64,000 nucleotides of DNA. It comes from Rhizobium sp. Root708. Lineage in GTDB: Bacteria; Pseudomonadota; Alphaproteobacteria; Rhizobiales; Rhizobiaceae. Under the pieces are notes generated by a model that was given only the letters and a program-made list of their open reading frames with translations, was not told the DNA's origin and ran no database searches. Position numbers and translations under genes: made by a program. The DNA is taken from the NCBI RefSeq assembly GCF_001429725.1, contig NZ_LMHV01000034.1:614-64613 (forward strand). The letters are read 5' to 3'. Shown here one piece after another: positions 8,500 through 17,644 of this stretch (its first letter is position 1; each line of letters opens with the position of its first letter).

Positions 8500-9714
8500 T
8501 CACGTGGGCTGGGGCTTATCCCACAGCCAGGAAAACAGCAGCGATTCAGCAAGCTCCAGGATAGCGTCGATCGCGCGGCTGCTGAGCGAGCCGGTGACGA
8601 CCTCGGCCTTGGTGTAAAGCGGAACCTCGCGAAGAAGCCGACTGCCGGCAGAGATCCGCAAGGTCCCGACTTCCTGATTTGCGGCAACCGGCGCCATCAA
8701 GGGCCAGTGGTAAACGATACGAGCGGCCAGGCGGTCAGGATTATTGACAGGGATATAGACGCTCACGCCCTTATGCGCGACCAGGTCCACGTTCCGTTCA
8801 GCGCCGCCATAGACGCCGGCTGCTCCAATGACCTCGCCATCGGCGAAGAGCTGGCGGATTTCAAATGCGCCCAACCCCCACTCGAGAACCCGCTTCGCCT
8901 CGTCCGTGCGTTCCTTGTCGGACGGAAGACCACCGAGCGCCATGAAAAGGCGCCGGCCGTTCCGCTCCGCCGATGCGACGATCGAATAGCCCTCACCCTC
9001 CGCGAAACCCGTCGCCAGACCGTCGACACCGAGGCCGAGGCCGAGGCCGAGCAGCGGATTTCGGTTCCGCTGGAAGATTTTATTCCACTGGAAATCCGGA
9101 AGCGCGAAATAGGAATAGTAGGTCGGGTAGCTCTGCTGGAGATCCAAAGCCAGGGTGACCATGTCGTAGACGGTCGTCTTGCTCTTCCCGTCGGGCAATC
9201 CGGTCGAGTTGCCGAAGACGGAGCGCTGCATGCCGAGGGTCTTCGCCTTGCGCGTCATCGCCTCGGCGAAGGCGGGCTCTCCGCCACTCATGCCTTCCGC
9301 CAGGATGATGCAGCTATCGTTCGCGCCCTGAATGGCGATACCCTTCAACAGGTCCTCGACACGAACGTTCGATTTGAGGGCGGCGAACATTGTGGCCGTC
9401 CGCGACGGTGCCCCGCCCGTTCGCCAGGCATATTCCGACACGAGATATTGCGTATCGAGGGTGATCTGGTTTTTTGAAAGGGCTTCGAAAACAAGGTCCG
9501 CGGTCGCGAGCTTTGCCAGCGATGCGGGAGAAAAGGTCTGGTTCTCATTCTTCGCAAGCAGAACCGTGCCGGTCGATGCTTCGACCATGTAGGCCTGTAG
9601 GGCCTTCGTCTCAAAGCCGGCGTTCGGCTCAGCCGCCGCTACCGGTCCGGTCAGGCCGGCAGGCAACAGCAAGAAGCATGTCAGGAGAGCGCGTCGCCAA
9701 GGCAAAACCTTCAT
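8500..9714 (-). CDS. D-alanyl-D-alanine carboxypeptidase family protein with altered catalytic motifs
   Basis: 404 residues with a signal peptide (cleavage near AAA-EP at residue 28), so it acts in the periplasm on peptidoglycan stem peptides if active. The penicillin-binding SxxK tetrad S65-L-A-K68 is present. The SxN motif reads G130-A-N132, without the serine, and the KTG triad reads A234-T-G236, without the lysine. A C-terminal beta domain follows, ending with an amphipathic helix (ILELAESLLFSWLW) as in PBP5 anchors. A short hexanucleotide repeat lies just before the KTG-like motif. It precedes tmk by 128 bases and follows rlpA on the same strand. It could be a low-activity or binding-only paralogue; a canonical copy exists at 60.5 kb. 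Confidence 0.85.
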   Translation of the reverse strand: MKVLPWRRALLTCFLLLPAGLTGPVAAAEPNAGFETKALQAYMVEASTGTVLLAKNENQTFSPASLAKLATADLVFEALSKNQITLDTQYLVSEYAWRTGGAPSRTATMFAALKSNVRVEDLLKGIAIQGANDSCIILAEGMSGGEPAFAEAMTRKAKTLGMQRSVFGNSTGLPDGKSKTTVYDMVTLALDLQQSYPTYYSYFALPDFQWNKIFQRNRNPLLGLGLGLGVDGLATGFAEGEGYSIVASAERNGRRLFMALGGLPSDKERTDEAKRVLEWGLGAFEIRQLFADGEVIGAAGVYGGAERNVDLVAHKGVSVYIPVNNPDRLAARIVYHWPLMAPVAANQEVGTLRISAGSRLLREVPLYTKAEVVTGSLSSRAIDAILELAESLLFSWLWDKPQPT

Positions 9715-9743
9715 TTTCCCGCCTCCGCCAACGGCTTCTGCAA

Positions 9744-10841
9744 TTATCGCGCGGACTGTCCGGCCGATTTCTGGCGTTTGAACGAGGCAAGGATCGACTC
9801 CTCGGTCAGGCCGTCATTACGCACCATCACGGCGTCGAAGGCGAGAGCAACGGTTACGGTCTTGACCGCCTCATCCTGGTAGCCCATGGCGAGCGAACTG
9901 CCCTGCCAACCGTTCGGGCGCTCGTATGGGACGGGGCCAATTTCAGGCAGAACGACCATCTGATCGAACGGCTGTGCGCTTGCGCCGAACGACGGAGAAG
10001 GAATAGGTGTCGGGACCGGAGCGGCATTGTAAGGCGCGCTCGGCGTCGAGCCTGCATAGGACGTCGCGGACATCGGCACAGGAACATTCTCCGCACGCGG
10101 CGGTGTAAAGCCGCCGAAGCTCTGGATTTCGTCAGCCGTTATGCGCTTGCTGTTGGAGGCGACCATGACACCCGTTGCGATCTGTCCGCCACCGGGATTG
10201 ACGCCCGGAATGCGACTGCCCTTTGGAACGTAGGATGCCATCAGGTACGGCATGTCGTGACCGTCCATGCGGGCGCGGCCAACGTATTGAACACGAACGT
10301 TGCCGGTGCCGCTATGCTGCAGGTCGAGCATATCGGCCGTCTTGTTCGAGAGATCGATGATGCGCCCTTCGTGATAGGGACCGCGGTCGTTAACGCGCAC
10401 GATGACCGACGAGCCGGTTTCAACATTGGTAACGCGGGCATAGCTTGGAAGCGGAAACGTCGGATGCGCGGCGGAAAGATGCATCTGGTCGTAGACTTCG
10501 CCATTTGCCGTCAAGCGGCCATGGAAGGCCGAACCGTACCACGACGCAATCCCGACCTTGCTATAGGAGAAGTCTTCCTTCGGATAATACCACTTGCCTT
10601 TGACGACATAGGGATTGCCGACGATGTAACGACCGCCGCCCTTCGGGATATTGTCACCGGTCGCAACGCGCGGACTGGCCTTTACGCCATATTCCTTTTC
10701 CGAGAAATATTCCTTGCCGTGCTTCGCCTTTGCAGGCGCAGTCGGGGCCGTGCCGCATGCCGTGACCGTTGCACAAACCAGCGATAGACCTACCCATCGC
10801 ACTGCCGTTGCGAATGACGCCGCCCCGAAGTCTCGTCTCAT
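9744..10841 (-). CDS. rlpA: RlpA-like septal-ring lipoprotein
   Basis: 365 residues. The N-terminus has a hydrophobic segment ending in the lipobox VTAC with Cys29, so it should be a lipoprotein. The double-psi beta-barrel of RlpA covers about residues 100-195, with GIASWYGSAFHGRLTANGE and VNDRGPY containing the expected catalytic glutamate and aspartate. RlpA proteins cleave denuded glycan strands at the septum. No C-terminal SPOR domain is evident; the tail is low-complexity, rich in Pro, Ala and Ser. It is followed 29 bases later by the carboxypeptidase gene, a sensible cell-wall pair. Confidence 0.88.
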   Translation of the reverse strand: MRRDFGAASFATAVRWVGLSLVCATVTACGTAPTAPAKAKHGKEYFSEKEYGVKASPRVATGDNIPKGGGRYIVGNPYVVKGKWYYPKEDFSYSKVGIASWYGSAFHGRLTANGEVYDQMHLSAAHPTFPLPSYARVTNVETGSSVIVRVNDRGPYHEGRIIDLSNKTADMLDLQHSGTGNVRVQYVGRARMDGHDMPYLMASYVPKGSRIPGVNPGGGQIATGVMVASNSKRITADEIQSFGGFTPPRAENVPVPMSATSYAGSTPSAPYNAAPVPTPIPSPSFGASAQPFDQMVVLPEIGPVPYERPNGWQGSSLAMGYQDEAVKTVTVALAFDAVMVRNDGLTEESILASFKRQKSAGQSAR

Positions 10842-10985
10842 ATGTCCCACGCCGCTCAAGACCGTTATGGTTAAGAAATCCGCCCTACGGGCAAGACACC
10901 CCTAATCCCATCAACCTAACGAGACTTTAATCATGCTGCTTTCGTGGCAAATTTGCGAAGACTTTCGACGTATTAGCTACAATTC

Positions 10986-11004
10986 TAATTAACATGGTTA
11001 ATTA
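10986..11004. repeat. Perfect 8-bp inverted repeat in an AT-rich gap
   Basis: The arms TAATTAAC (10986-10993) and GTTAATTA (10997-11004) are separated by three bases. They sit in the 236-base AT-rich gap between the rlpA start and the end of the opp cluster. The symmetry resembles a regulator site more than a terminator. No other feature is visible in the gap. Confidence 0.35.
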
Positions 11005-11077
11005 AATGCTAATTTAACAATTGTAACTGCGCTTAAGGTCCCGGAAGCCACACGCGAAGCCCTGCCCTGCCAGAGGT

Positions 11078-12676
11078 TCAGACAGTGAACGCGGCACCTA
11101 TCAGCGCTTTCGTGTAATCTTCGCGGGGTTTCTGGAAGATAGCTTCCGTATCCCCCTGCTCGACAATCCGCCCATCTTTCATCACGACAACGTAGTCCGA
11201 CATTGCCTTCACGACCGAAAGATCGTGGCTGATGAAGATATAGGAAAGCTTGTGACTGTCCTGAAGCAACCGCAGAAGATCGATCACCTGTCCCTGTACC
11301 GAACGATCAAGCGCCGACGTCGGTTCGTCAAGAATTACCACCTGTGGCTTGAGGATCATCGCGCGGGCAATCGCAACGCGCTGTCGCTGACCGCCTGAGA
11401 ATTCATGCGGGTACCGGTTGCGCGCATCGGGATCCAGTCCGACTTCCTTCAGTGCGGCGATGGCGCGGCGGTCGCGCTCGACCTTGCTCAATCCGGGCTC
11501 GTGAACGAGAAGGCCTTCGGTGATGACCTCTCCGACTGTCTGGCGTGGAGACAACGAACCGTAGGGGTCCTGGAAGACAAGCTGCATCTCCTTGCGGAGC
11601 GGCCGCATGCGCTTCCTGTCATAGTTGGAGATATCGATTGCACCAAAGCGGTAACGGCCGGCGCTTTTGACAAGACGCAGGAGTGCGCGTCCGAGCGTCG
11701 ATTTGCCCGAACCGGATTCGCCGACGATCCCGATCGTCTGCCCTTCCCGCAGCTTGACGGTCACGCCGTCCACGCCGCGAAACAGCCGGCGACCGCCGGA
11801 AAAGAGGCCGCCTCCGATCTCGAAGTCCACGGTAACGTCCCGGCCCTCCAAGATGACAGGTGCGCCATCCTCCGGAGATAATTTTCGCCCACGCGGCTCG
11901 GCGGCCAGTAGCATGCGGGTATAGTCCGCGGTTGGCCGTTCGAAGATATCTGCCGTGGTGCCCTGCTCGACTACCTCGCCGCGTCGCATGACCACGACGC
12001 GCTCGGCGAAATGCCTGACGATGCCGAGATCGTGCGTAATCAGCACGATCGCCATCCCGAAGCGCTGCTGAAGCGACGCCAGGAGCGACAGGATCTGAGC
12101 CTGGATTGTGACATCGAGCGCTGTCGTCGGCTCGTCGGCAATGAGGATGTCCGGCTCGTTCGCCAAGGCCATTGCGATCATCACGCGCTGGCGTTGCCCG
12201 CCCGAGAGTTCGTGCGGATAGCTGTCGATGCGACGGCCCGGGTCAGGAATGCCGACAAGCTCCAGCAGTTCCAGAACGCGTTTGCGCGCTTCCTTGTGGG
12301 TTCCGCCCCGGTGATGGACGATCGGCTCCGCGATCTGACGACCGATCGGATAGAGCGGATCGAGAGATGTCATCGGTTCCTGAAAGATCATGGTGATCTT
12401 GGCACCACGAATGTCATTCAGTTCTCTCGGCGCAAGCCCGACAATCTCCTTGCCGCGGTACTTGGCAGAGCCGCTTGCCGTCCCGTTCTTGGCGAGCAGT
12501 CCCATCAGCCCCATCATGGTCTGGCTCTTGCCGGAACCGGACTCCCCCACGATCGCGAGCGTCTCGCCTGCCCGCACGTCGAGGTCGATGCCCTTGACCG
12601 CATTCACCTGCCCGTCCGGCGTCTCGAAATCGACCTTGAGGCCGCGAATGGCAAGAATCGTATCTTCGGCTGCCAT
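11078..12676 (-). CDS. Peptide ABC transporter ATPase with two fused nucleotide-binding domains (OppDF)
   Basis: 532 residues with two complete ATPase domains: Walker [11 protein letters not shown] near residue 38 and [11 protein letters not shown] near residue 320, each followed by an LSGGQRQR signature and a DEPT Walker B. It is therefore OppD and OppF in one chain, as in YejF-type proteins, and powers an oligopeptide importer at the inner membrane. The start is the ATG at 12676, one base after the OppC stop. It is the last gene of oppA-B-C-DF. Confidence 0.92.
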   Translation of the reverse strand: MAAEDTILAIRGLKVDFETPDGQVNAVKGIDLDVRAGETLAIVGESGSGKSQTMMGLMGLLAKNGTASGSAKYRGKEIVGLAPRELNDIRGAKITMIFQEPMTSLDPLYPIGRQIAEPIVHHRGGTHKEARKRVLELLELVGIPDPGRRIDSYPHELSGGQRQRVMIAMALANEPDILIADEPTTALDVTIQAQILSLLASLQQRFGMAIVLITHDLGIVRHFAERVVVMRRGEVVEQGTTADIFERPTADYTRMLLAAEPRGRKLSPEDGAPVILEGRDVTVDFEIGGGLFSGGRRLFRGVDGVTVKLREGQTIGIVGESGSGKSTLGRALLRLVKSAGRYRFGAIDISNYDRKRMRPLRKEMQLVFQDPYGSLSPRQTVGEVITEGLLVHEPGLSKVERDRRAIAALKEVGLDPDARNRYPHEFSGGQRQRVAIARAMILKPQVVILDEPTSALDRSVQGQVIDLLRLLQDSHKLSYIFISHDLSVVKAMSDYVVVMKDGRIVEQGDTEAIFQKPREDYTKALIGAAFTV

Positions 12677-12677
12677 G

Positions 12678-13811
12678 TCAGCGGTCCTTCGGGTCGAGTG
12701 CGTCACGCAGGCCGTCGCCGATGAAATTCAGCGAGAAGAGCGTTGCGACGAAGAAGATGGATGGAAAGATCAGCAGCCACGGCGCCGACTGGATGTTGTT
12801 CGCACCCTCGGAGATCAGTGCGCCCCAGCTGGTCAGCGGCGCCTGGACGCCAAGCCCCAGGAACGACAGGAAGCTTTCCAGAAGGATAACCTTCGGCACG
12901 ACGACGGTGACAAAGACGATGACCGGGCCGATCGTATTCGGAATAATGTGGCGGCGTATGATCTGCCAATCCGTCAAGCCGAGTGCCTGAGCGGCCCCGA
13001 CGAATTCCCTGCGTTTCAACGCCAACGTCTGTCCCCGCACGATACGGGCCATATCAAGCCATTCGACCGCGCCGATGACGAGGAAGATCAGGATGAAACT
13101 CCGGCCGAAGAAGACCACCAGAACGACGACGAGAAACACGAAGGGCAACGAATAGAGAATCTCGACAAGCCGCATCATGACATTGTCGACCCGACCACCG
13201 AGATAGCCTGACGTTGCGCCGTAAAACACACCGATGCCAAGCGACACGAAGCTGGCAAGCAGGCCGACGGCGATGGATATCTGCCCGCCGAGCATGACGC
13301 GCGCCAGCAGATCGCGACCGTTCAGGTCCGTTCCGAACGGAAAATACTCTCTGTTGACCTTGCCTGTTATGACCAATGTCCGCCCGTCGTTCTGCGTGGC
13401 GCCGAGGCTAGTCTCACGAAACTCATTCGCTCGGTCGAAATAGCGCGTGGCGCGTGGGTCGATAGGGTTTTCAGAGCTGACGGTGGCGGTGAAGGCCTCG
13501 CCCTCGACCTTGAAGCTATCGAGCTTTACACGCGCCCGGGTCGCCACGCCTTCCGCAACGTCCTGCAACGCGGAAACGTCAGGGCGCGGCTTCAGGCTCG
13601 GCGGCACCGTCACGTAGGACGAGAAGACCTGATCGTAGGTGTGGGACACGAAGAGCGGCCCGACGAACGCAAAAAGGCTGATCAGGACCATCATCACGCA
13701 ACCCGCCATCGCGGCTCGATTGCGTCGGAAGCGAATAAGAGCCAGCTGGAACAGGCTGCGGCCGGCTTTGCCGGAAACGGCCTGCGATGAACCCGCGACA
13801 TGATCAGTCAT
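12678..13811 (-). CDS. Peptide ABC transporter permease, OppC type
   Basis: 377 residues. It has an N-terminal membrane helix (about residues 32-55), a long periplasmic insert of roughly 100 residues, then five helices and the EAA loop (VGAAQALGLTDWQIIRRHI) that contacts the ATPase. The insert makes it longer than a typical OppC of about 300 residues; rhizobial OppC proteins often have this. The start overlaps the end of oppB by eight bases. Confidence 0.9.
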   Translation of the reverse strand: MTDHVAGSSQAVSGKAGRSLFQLALIRFRRNRAAMAGCVMMVLISLFAFVGPLFVSHTYDQVFSSYVTVPPSLKPRPDVSALQDVAEGVATRARVKLDSFKVEGEAFTATVSSENPIDPRATRYFDRANEFRETSLGATQNDGRTLVITGKVNREYFPFGTDLNGRDLLARVMLGGQISIAVGLLASFVSLGIGVFYGATSGYLGGRVDNVMMRLVEILYSLPFVFLVVVLVVFFGRSFILIFLVIGAVEWLDMARIVRGQTLALKRREFVGAAQALGLTDWQIIRRHIIPNTIGPVIVFVTVVVPKVILLESFLSFLGLGVQAPLTSWGALISEGANNIQSAPWLLIFPSIFFVATLFSLNFIGDGLRDALDPKDR

Positions 13812-14727
13812 GACGGACCCTCGGATCGAGAAGGCCGTAGAGGATATCGACCATCAGATTGAAAATGATCACGAAAATGGCGACCAGGATCACGGTTCCC
13901 ATAACCAGGGTGTAGTCGCGATTGAGGGCGCCAAGAACGAAATAGCGGCCGACGCCGGGGATTGTGAAGATCGTCTCCACGACGGCGGAACCCGTCAACA
14001 GGGCCGCTGCGCATGGAGCAAGATAGGAAACCACCGGCAGCATGGCTCCGCGCATCGCATGGGTCACGACGACCACGCGCGCAGGCAAGCCATAGGCTCG
14101 GGCCGTGCGGATATGGTCGGCGTGCAATGCCTCGATCATCGAACCGCGCGTCAGCCGGGCAAAGACCGCGAGCTGCGGCAGCGCCAGGGCGATCATCGGC
14201 AGGATGAGGAAACGCAAGGACCCGTCTCCCCAGCCACCGGCCGGAAGGAGCGATAACGAGACGGCGAAGATAAGCGTGAGCACCGGACCGACGACGAAAT
14301 TCGGCACGGTTGTTCCGATGGTCGCCAGCGACATGATCGAAAAATCGAAGGCACTGTTTTGCCTGAGTGCCGCCACCGTGCCCATCAGAACACCGCCGAC
14401 AAGCGCCAGCAGAAGCGCGTAGAAGCCGAGTTCCATCGAATAAGGCAGGCCCTTGCCGATCAGTTCGGCCACGCTGTTGTCCTTATAGACATAGCTCGGA
14501 CCAAAATCTCCACGAACGGCATTGCCGATATAGGTTGCGTACTGGCGCCATAGCGGCTGATCGAGCTGATACGTTCGCATCAGGTTCTCCATCGTCGCCG
14601 GTGGCAGCGGTCGCTCGAGATTGAAGGGACCGCCTGGAGCGAACCGCATCAAGAAAAATGAAATCGTCACGACGATGAAAAGCGTCGGCACCGCGCTCGC
14701 GAGACGGCGCAAAACGAAGGCAATCAT
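13804..14727 (-). CDS. Peptide ABC transporter permease, OppB type
   Basis: 307 residues, the normal OppB length, with six predicted membrane helices starting at residue 9. The EAA loop is visible as RTARAYGLPARVVVVTHAM, and the conserved N-terminal segment PGGPFNLERPLP follows helix 1. It forms the inner-membrane channel with OppC. It follows oppA by 60 bases. Confidence 0.92.
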   Translation of the reverse strand: MIAFVLRRLASAVPTLFIVVTISFFLMRFAPGGPFNLERPLPPATMENLMRTYQLDQPLWRQYATYIGNAVRGDFGPSYVYKDNSVAELIGKGLPYSMELGFYALLLALVGGVLMGTVAALRQNSAFDFSIMSLATIGTTVPNFVVGPVLTLIFAVSLSLLPAGGWGDGSLRFLILPMIALALPQLAVFARLTRGSMIEALHADHIRTARAYGLPARVVVVTHAMRGAMLPVVSYLAPCAAALLTGSAVVETIFTIPGVGRYFVLGALNRDYTLVMGTVILVAIFVIIFNLMVDILYGLLDPRVRHD

Positions 14728-14787
14728 ACCCGTCCTCCTGTGCTACGGCGCACGGGCTCTCGCTCGTGCGCCGCTTGCGCCAGTCTA

Positions 14788-16386
14788 TTACTGGGAAACG
14801 CTCAGGAAACGGCTCAGGTGCTGATTGGCGGCATTGTCATGCCAGCCCTGCACGCGGCTCGAGACAAGCCAAAGGTCAGCCTGGGTCAGGAGCGGCGCGA
14901 CCGGCTGGTCGGCCATCAGATGCGTCTCGGCCTCATGCAGCAGCTTCGAACGCGCGGCCGGGTCGGTCTCCGCATAGGACTTCGCCATCAAGGCGTCGAA
15001 CTCCGGGCTTTCGTAATGACCGTAATTGAACGTCTTGTTGGTGCTGAGATTGAGCGCCAGGAAGTTCTCGGCATCCGCATAGTCGGCAACCCAGCCGGCT
15101 CGTGCGACGTTGAACTTGCCGCCTTCCTGCAGATACGCGTAGTGCGAGGAAACATCCAGGTTCACCAGCGACACCTTGGCTTTGAAGGTGTTCTTCCACA
15201 TGTCGGCAACGGCAGTGGCAACTCGCTCGTGGTTCGGATTGGTATTGTAGCGGATTTCGATGTTCAGCGGCTTGCCGCCGTCACCGTAGCCCGCCTCCTT
15301 CATCAGCTCGATTGCCTTGTCCTCGCGATCGAGCTGCGAAACATCGGCGAAATCGGCCTTGGCCGGAGCGCCATAGGTATCGATACCGGGCGGAACTAGC
15401 GAATAGGCCGGAATCTGCGACCCGCTATAGATTTCCTTTGCCAGGAAATCGCGGTCGACCGCCATGGAAAGAGCGCGGCGCACGCGAACGTCGCTGTATG
15501 GCTCCTGGCGGCTGTCGAAAGCATAGTAGTAAGTGGCAAGGGTCGGCGAGACGTGCACCTGGTCCGAATAGGATGTGCGCAGGCGATCGATCTGGTCTGC
15601 CGAGAAGTTATAGACGAGATCCATTTCCTTCGCTTCGAAGCGACGAACCGATGCTGCCTGATCGTCGATCGGATAGAAGACGACCTTGTCGAGCTTCACA
15701 TTGGCCGCGTCCCAATAGCTGGGGTTCTTCTCGACGACGAGGTTGTCGTTCGGAACGTGGCTCACGAGCTTGAAGGCACCGTTCGAGACCATCACGCCGG
15801 GCTTCACAAAGTCGGCGCCGTTCTTCTCGACACTGGCCTTGGAAACCGGCAGTGCCGTCTGGTGCGCCAGAAGCTCGAGGAAGAACGGCGTCGGCCGCTC
15901 GACCTTGATCTCCAAAGTCTTCGCATCAACGGCCTTGACGCCGAGTTCCGCGGCAGCAAGCCCGCCCTTGTTCACCTTCTCTCCGTTTTTGATCGGATAG
16001 AGAATGTTGGCATATTCGGCCGCGGTCTTCGGATCCTCGACGCGCTGGAACGAGAAGACGAAATCGTCAGCCGTGACCGGCGAGCCGTCGGACCACTTCG
16101 CGTCCTGGCGCAGCTTAAACGTGTAGGTTAGCGCATCGTCGGACAACGTCCACGATTCGGCAGCGCCCGGCACGATCTTGCCGGATGCATCGTAGATGGT
16201 CAGCCCCTCGTACAGATCCTTCAGAATGAACTCTTCGATATTGATCGAAGTATGCGCCTGGTCGAGCGTCTGAGGTTCGCCGGCATTGCCGCGATGGAGG
16301 ACCGTTTCGGCCAAGGCGGGCGTGCTTCCAAGAAGGACGGCGCCGAGCAAAAAGGCGGTGTGAAGCTTGAGTATTCTGGATCCCAT
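14788..16386 (-). CDS. oppA: Periplasmic oligopeptide-binding protein (OppA family)
   Basis: 532 residues. A signal peptide ends near ALA-ET at about residue 26. The SBP_bac_5 fold is visible from features such as NAGEPQTLDQAH, LKDLYEGL and RQDAKWSDGSPVTADDFVFS. It binds short peptides and delivers them to OppBC. The ATG at 16386 is chosen because an AGGGGAA ribosome site precedes it and the signal peptide then starts correctly; a longer upstream frame lacks family sequence. It heads the opp operon. Confidence 0.92.
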   Translation of the reverse strand: MGSRILKLHTAFLLGAVLLGSTPALAETVLHRGNAGEPQTLDQAHTSINIEEFILKDLYEGLTIYDASGKIVPGAAESWTLSDDALTYTFKLRQDAKWSDGSPVTADDFVFSFQRVEDPKTAAEYANILYPIKNGEKVNKGGLAAAELGVKAVDAKTLEIKVERPTPFFLELLAHQTALPVSKASVEKNGADFVKPGVMVSNGAFKLVSHVPNDNLVVEKNPSYWDAANVKLDKVVFYPIDDQAASVRRFEAKEMDLVYNFSADQIDRLRTSYSDQVHVSPTLATYYYAFDSRQEPYSDVRVRRALSMAVDRDFLAKEIYSGSQIPAYSLVPPGIDTYGAPAKADFADVSQLDREDKAIELMKEAGYGDGGKPLNIEIRYNTNPNHERVATAVADMWKNTFKAKVSLVNLDVSSHYAYLQEGGKFNVARAGWVADYADAENFLALNLSTNKTFNYGHYESPEFDALMAKSYAETDPAARSKLLHEAETHLMADQPVAPLLTQADLWLVSSRVQGWHDNAANQHLSRFLSVSQ

Positions 16387-16863
16387 TTTTGTTTTCCCCT
16401 TTTGTTGTTCTACATAGAGTTGCCGGAGTGAAAGCCATAAAATTCGAGAAATCAAGGCATTTTGCGCGCCGCCTTCTCTCGCCTCGACGTCGGCGACGGG
16501 AATACAACCCTTGATCTCCCTCAAGAATGGCACCCCTTACATCTGTGTCAGCGACGGCGGCCAAGCAACTTTTCGCCGTTTAAAAAGTCCTCGGCGCAAT
16601 GTCCGTAATGCGACGCGCGTACTTCTTTTCCGCTTATGAGAATTGAGCTGATCTGGCACTATTGGTTTTGGTAGTACGGAAGCGGTGAGCTGGACACACC
16701 GCCGAACGGTCAGCGCAACCTCTGGGCGTCGTTCCTCCACCAGTGGAAAACTACGATCGCGCCCACATCCAGATAAAACAGTAAGGTTCGAACCGACTGC
16801 GCTGCGATAGATTTCAGCGACGCGAATCTGAAAGCCCGGCGCGGAGGGACCGGCACCGGGCTT

Positions 16864-17005
16864 ATTAGTTCCAACCGACGATTTGAGGTTGATCACCGAT
16901 TGGGCGACACTACAGGAAAGCGCCGCTACGGTTTCAATGGCGGAAACGCCAGATGGTTCCATGAACGAGAAAGCCCGGCGCTTGGGCTATGCGCCGGGCC
17001 TTTTT
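16864..17005 (+). ncRNA. Possible small RNA between two GC-rich hairpins
   Basis: The stretch lies after one stem-loop (arms AAGCCCGG 16832-16839 and CCGGGCTT 16856-16863) and ends in a stronger one with a T5 run (16973-17005). No coding frame explains that terminator. Promoter elements are weak: a TTGAGG near 16885 has no good -10 partner. The alternative is that both hairpins are repeats or terminators left from duplication. Confidence 0.25.
16973..17005 (+). terminator. Rho-independent terminator
   Basis: Stem GCCCGGCGC (16973-16981) with GCGCCGGGC (16991-16999), nine-base loop, then TTTTT at 17001-17005 on the plus strand. There is no plus-strand gene immediately upstream. Confidence 0.6.
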
Positions 17006-17218
17006 GGACTGCTGGGATGGGTTCCAACCAGTCCGCGCAACGTTCAAATGTGGGGCGTTGCGTATATGAAACGGACGCCGCACCCAAAAGTTCCTGAGCG
17101 ACAAGCAACGCGTGTTGATTCTTCGGCGGCGTTATCCAGCCGAATGATTGCATCGGAGAACTTGGCTGGAGACCCGCGATGCAAAGCGCTCGTGAGAACT
17201 TGTTGTGAGATCGATTTG

Positions 17219-17308
17219 TGGCGGAAGAGGTGGGATTCGAACCCACGGTACGGTCTCCCGCACGCCGGTTTTCAAGACCGGTTCCTTAAACCACTCGGAC
17301 ACTCTTCC
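17219..17308 (-). tRNA. tRNA-Ser, anticodon TGA
   Basis: The complementary strand folds into a 90-base type II tRNA. The acceptor is GGAAGAG with CTCTTCC, a G discriminator and an encoded CCA (17219-17221). The anticodon loop CTTGAAAA gives TGA, read as serine UCA/UCN. The long variable arm (GTGCGGGAGACCGTAC) and the T arm GTGGGTTCGAATCCCAC are typical of serine tRNAs. Confidence 0.97.
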
Positions 17309-17437
17309 TGACCTGCAACCGCACTCGATGTGGAGCAACGGTCGCGAACGATGTCAGGCTTTATAGTGACCCATGCGCGTCGTCAACAGCTGCCGTGGGT
17401 TGGCAACGGCAGCTGTCTGAGTGAACTCGACGCCGGA

Positions 17438-17644
17438 TCAGTGAGCTGTGGTCTTTCGCGTCGCGAGAAGCAGAATGAAATCGTCGGCGGCGTCCGCTAT
17501 CGCCATCGCGACTTCCGCTGGAGCCCAGCCCTGCTGCTGAGCATCTTCAATGATGCGGTGCAGCGCGGGTTCGACCTCGGCGCGGCAATCCAGCAGGCGT
17601 TGATCATGGGCAGCGTGCTTATCGGCAGACTGAAGATTAATCAT
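17438..17644 (-). CDS. Small conserved hypothetical protein
   Basis: 68 residues, acidic and mostly helical, with the pattern LLDCRAEVEPALHRIIEDA then GWAPAEVAMAIADAADDFILLL. I remember similar short proteins in other Rhizobiaceae, but no function. A GAGGGG ribosome site lies nine bases before the ATG at 17644, which supports it being a real gene. It is downstream of the serine tRNA in genome order but transcribed on the same strand toward it. No signal peptide or membrane segment is seen. Confidence 0.65.
   Translation of the reverse strand: MINLQSADKHAAHDQRLLDCRAEVEPALHRIIEDAQQQGWAPAEVAMAIADAADDFILLLATRKTTAH

Larger units (their letters stand above)
16387..17218. other. 832-base gap without protein genes
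   Basis: No frame here resembles a known protein. The left part should hold the oppA promoter. The right part has two related hairpins that both begin with GAAAGCCCGGCGC (16830-16863 and 16970-17005), each followed by a copy of GTTCCAACC (about 16868 and 17031). The second hairpin has a T-run, and together they suggest a duplicated small-RNA or terminator unit, described separately. Confidence 0.5.
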
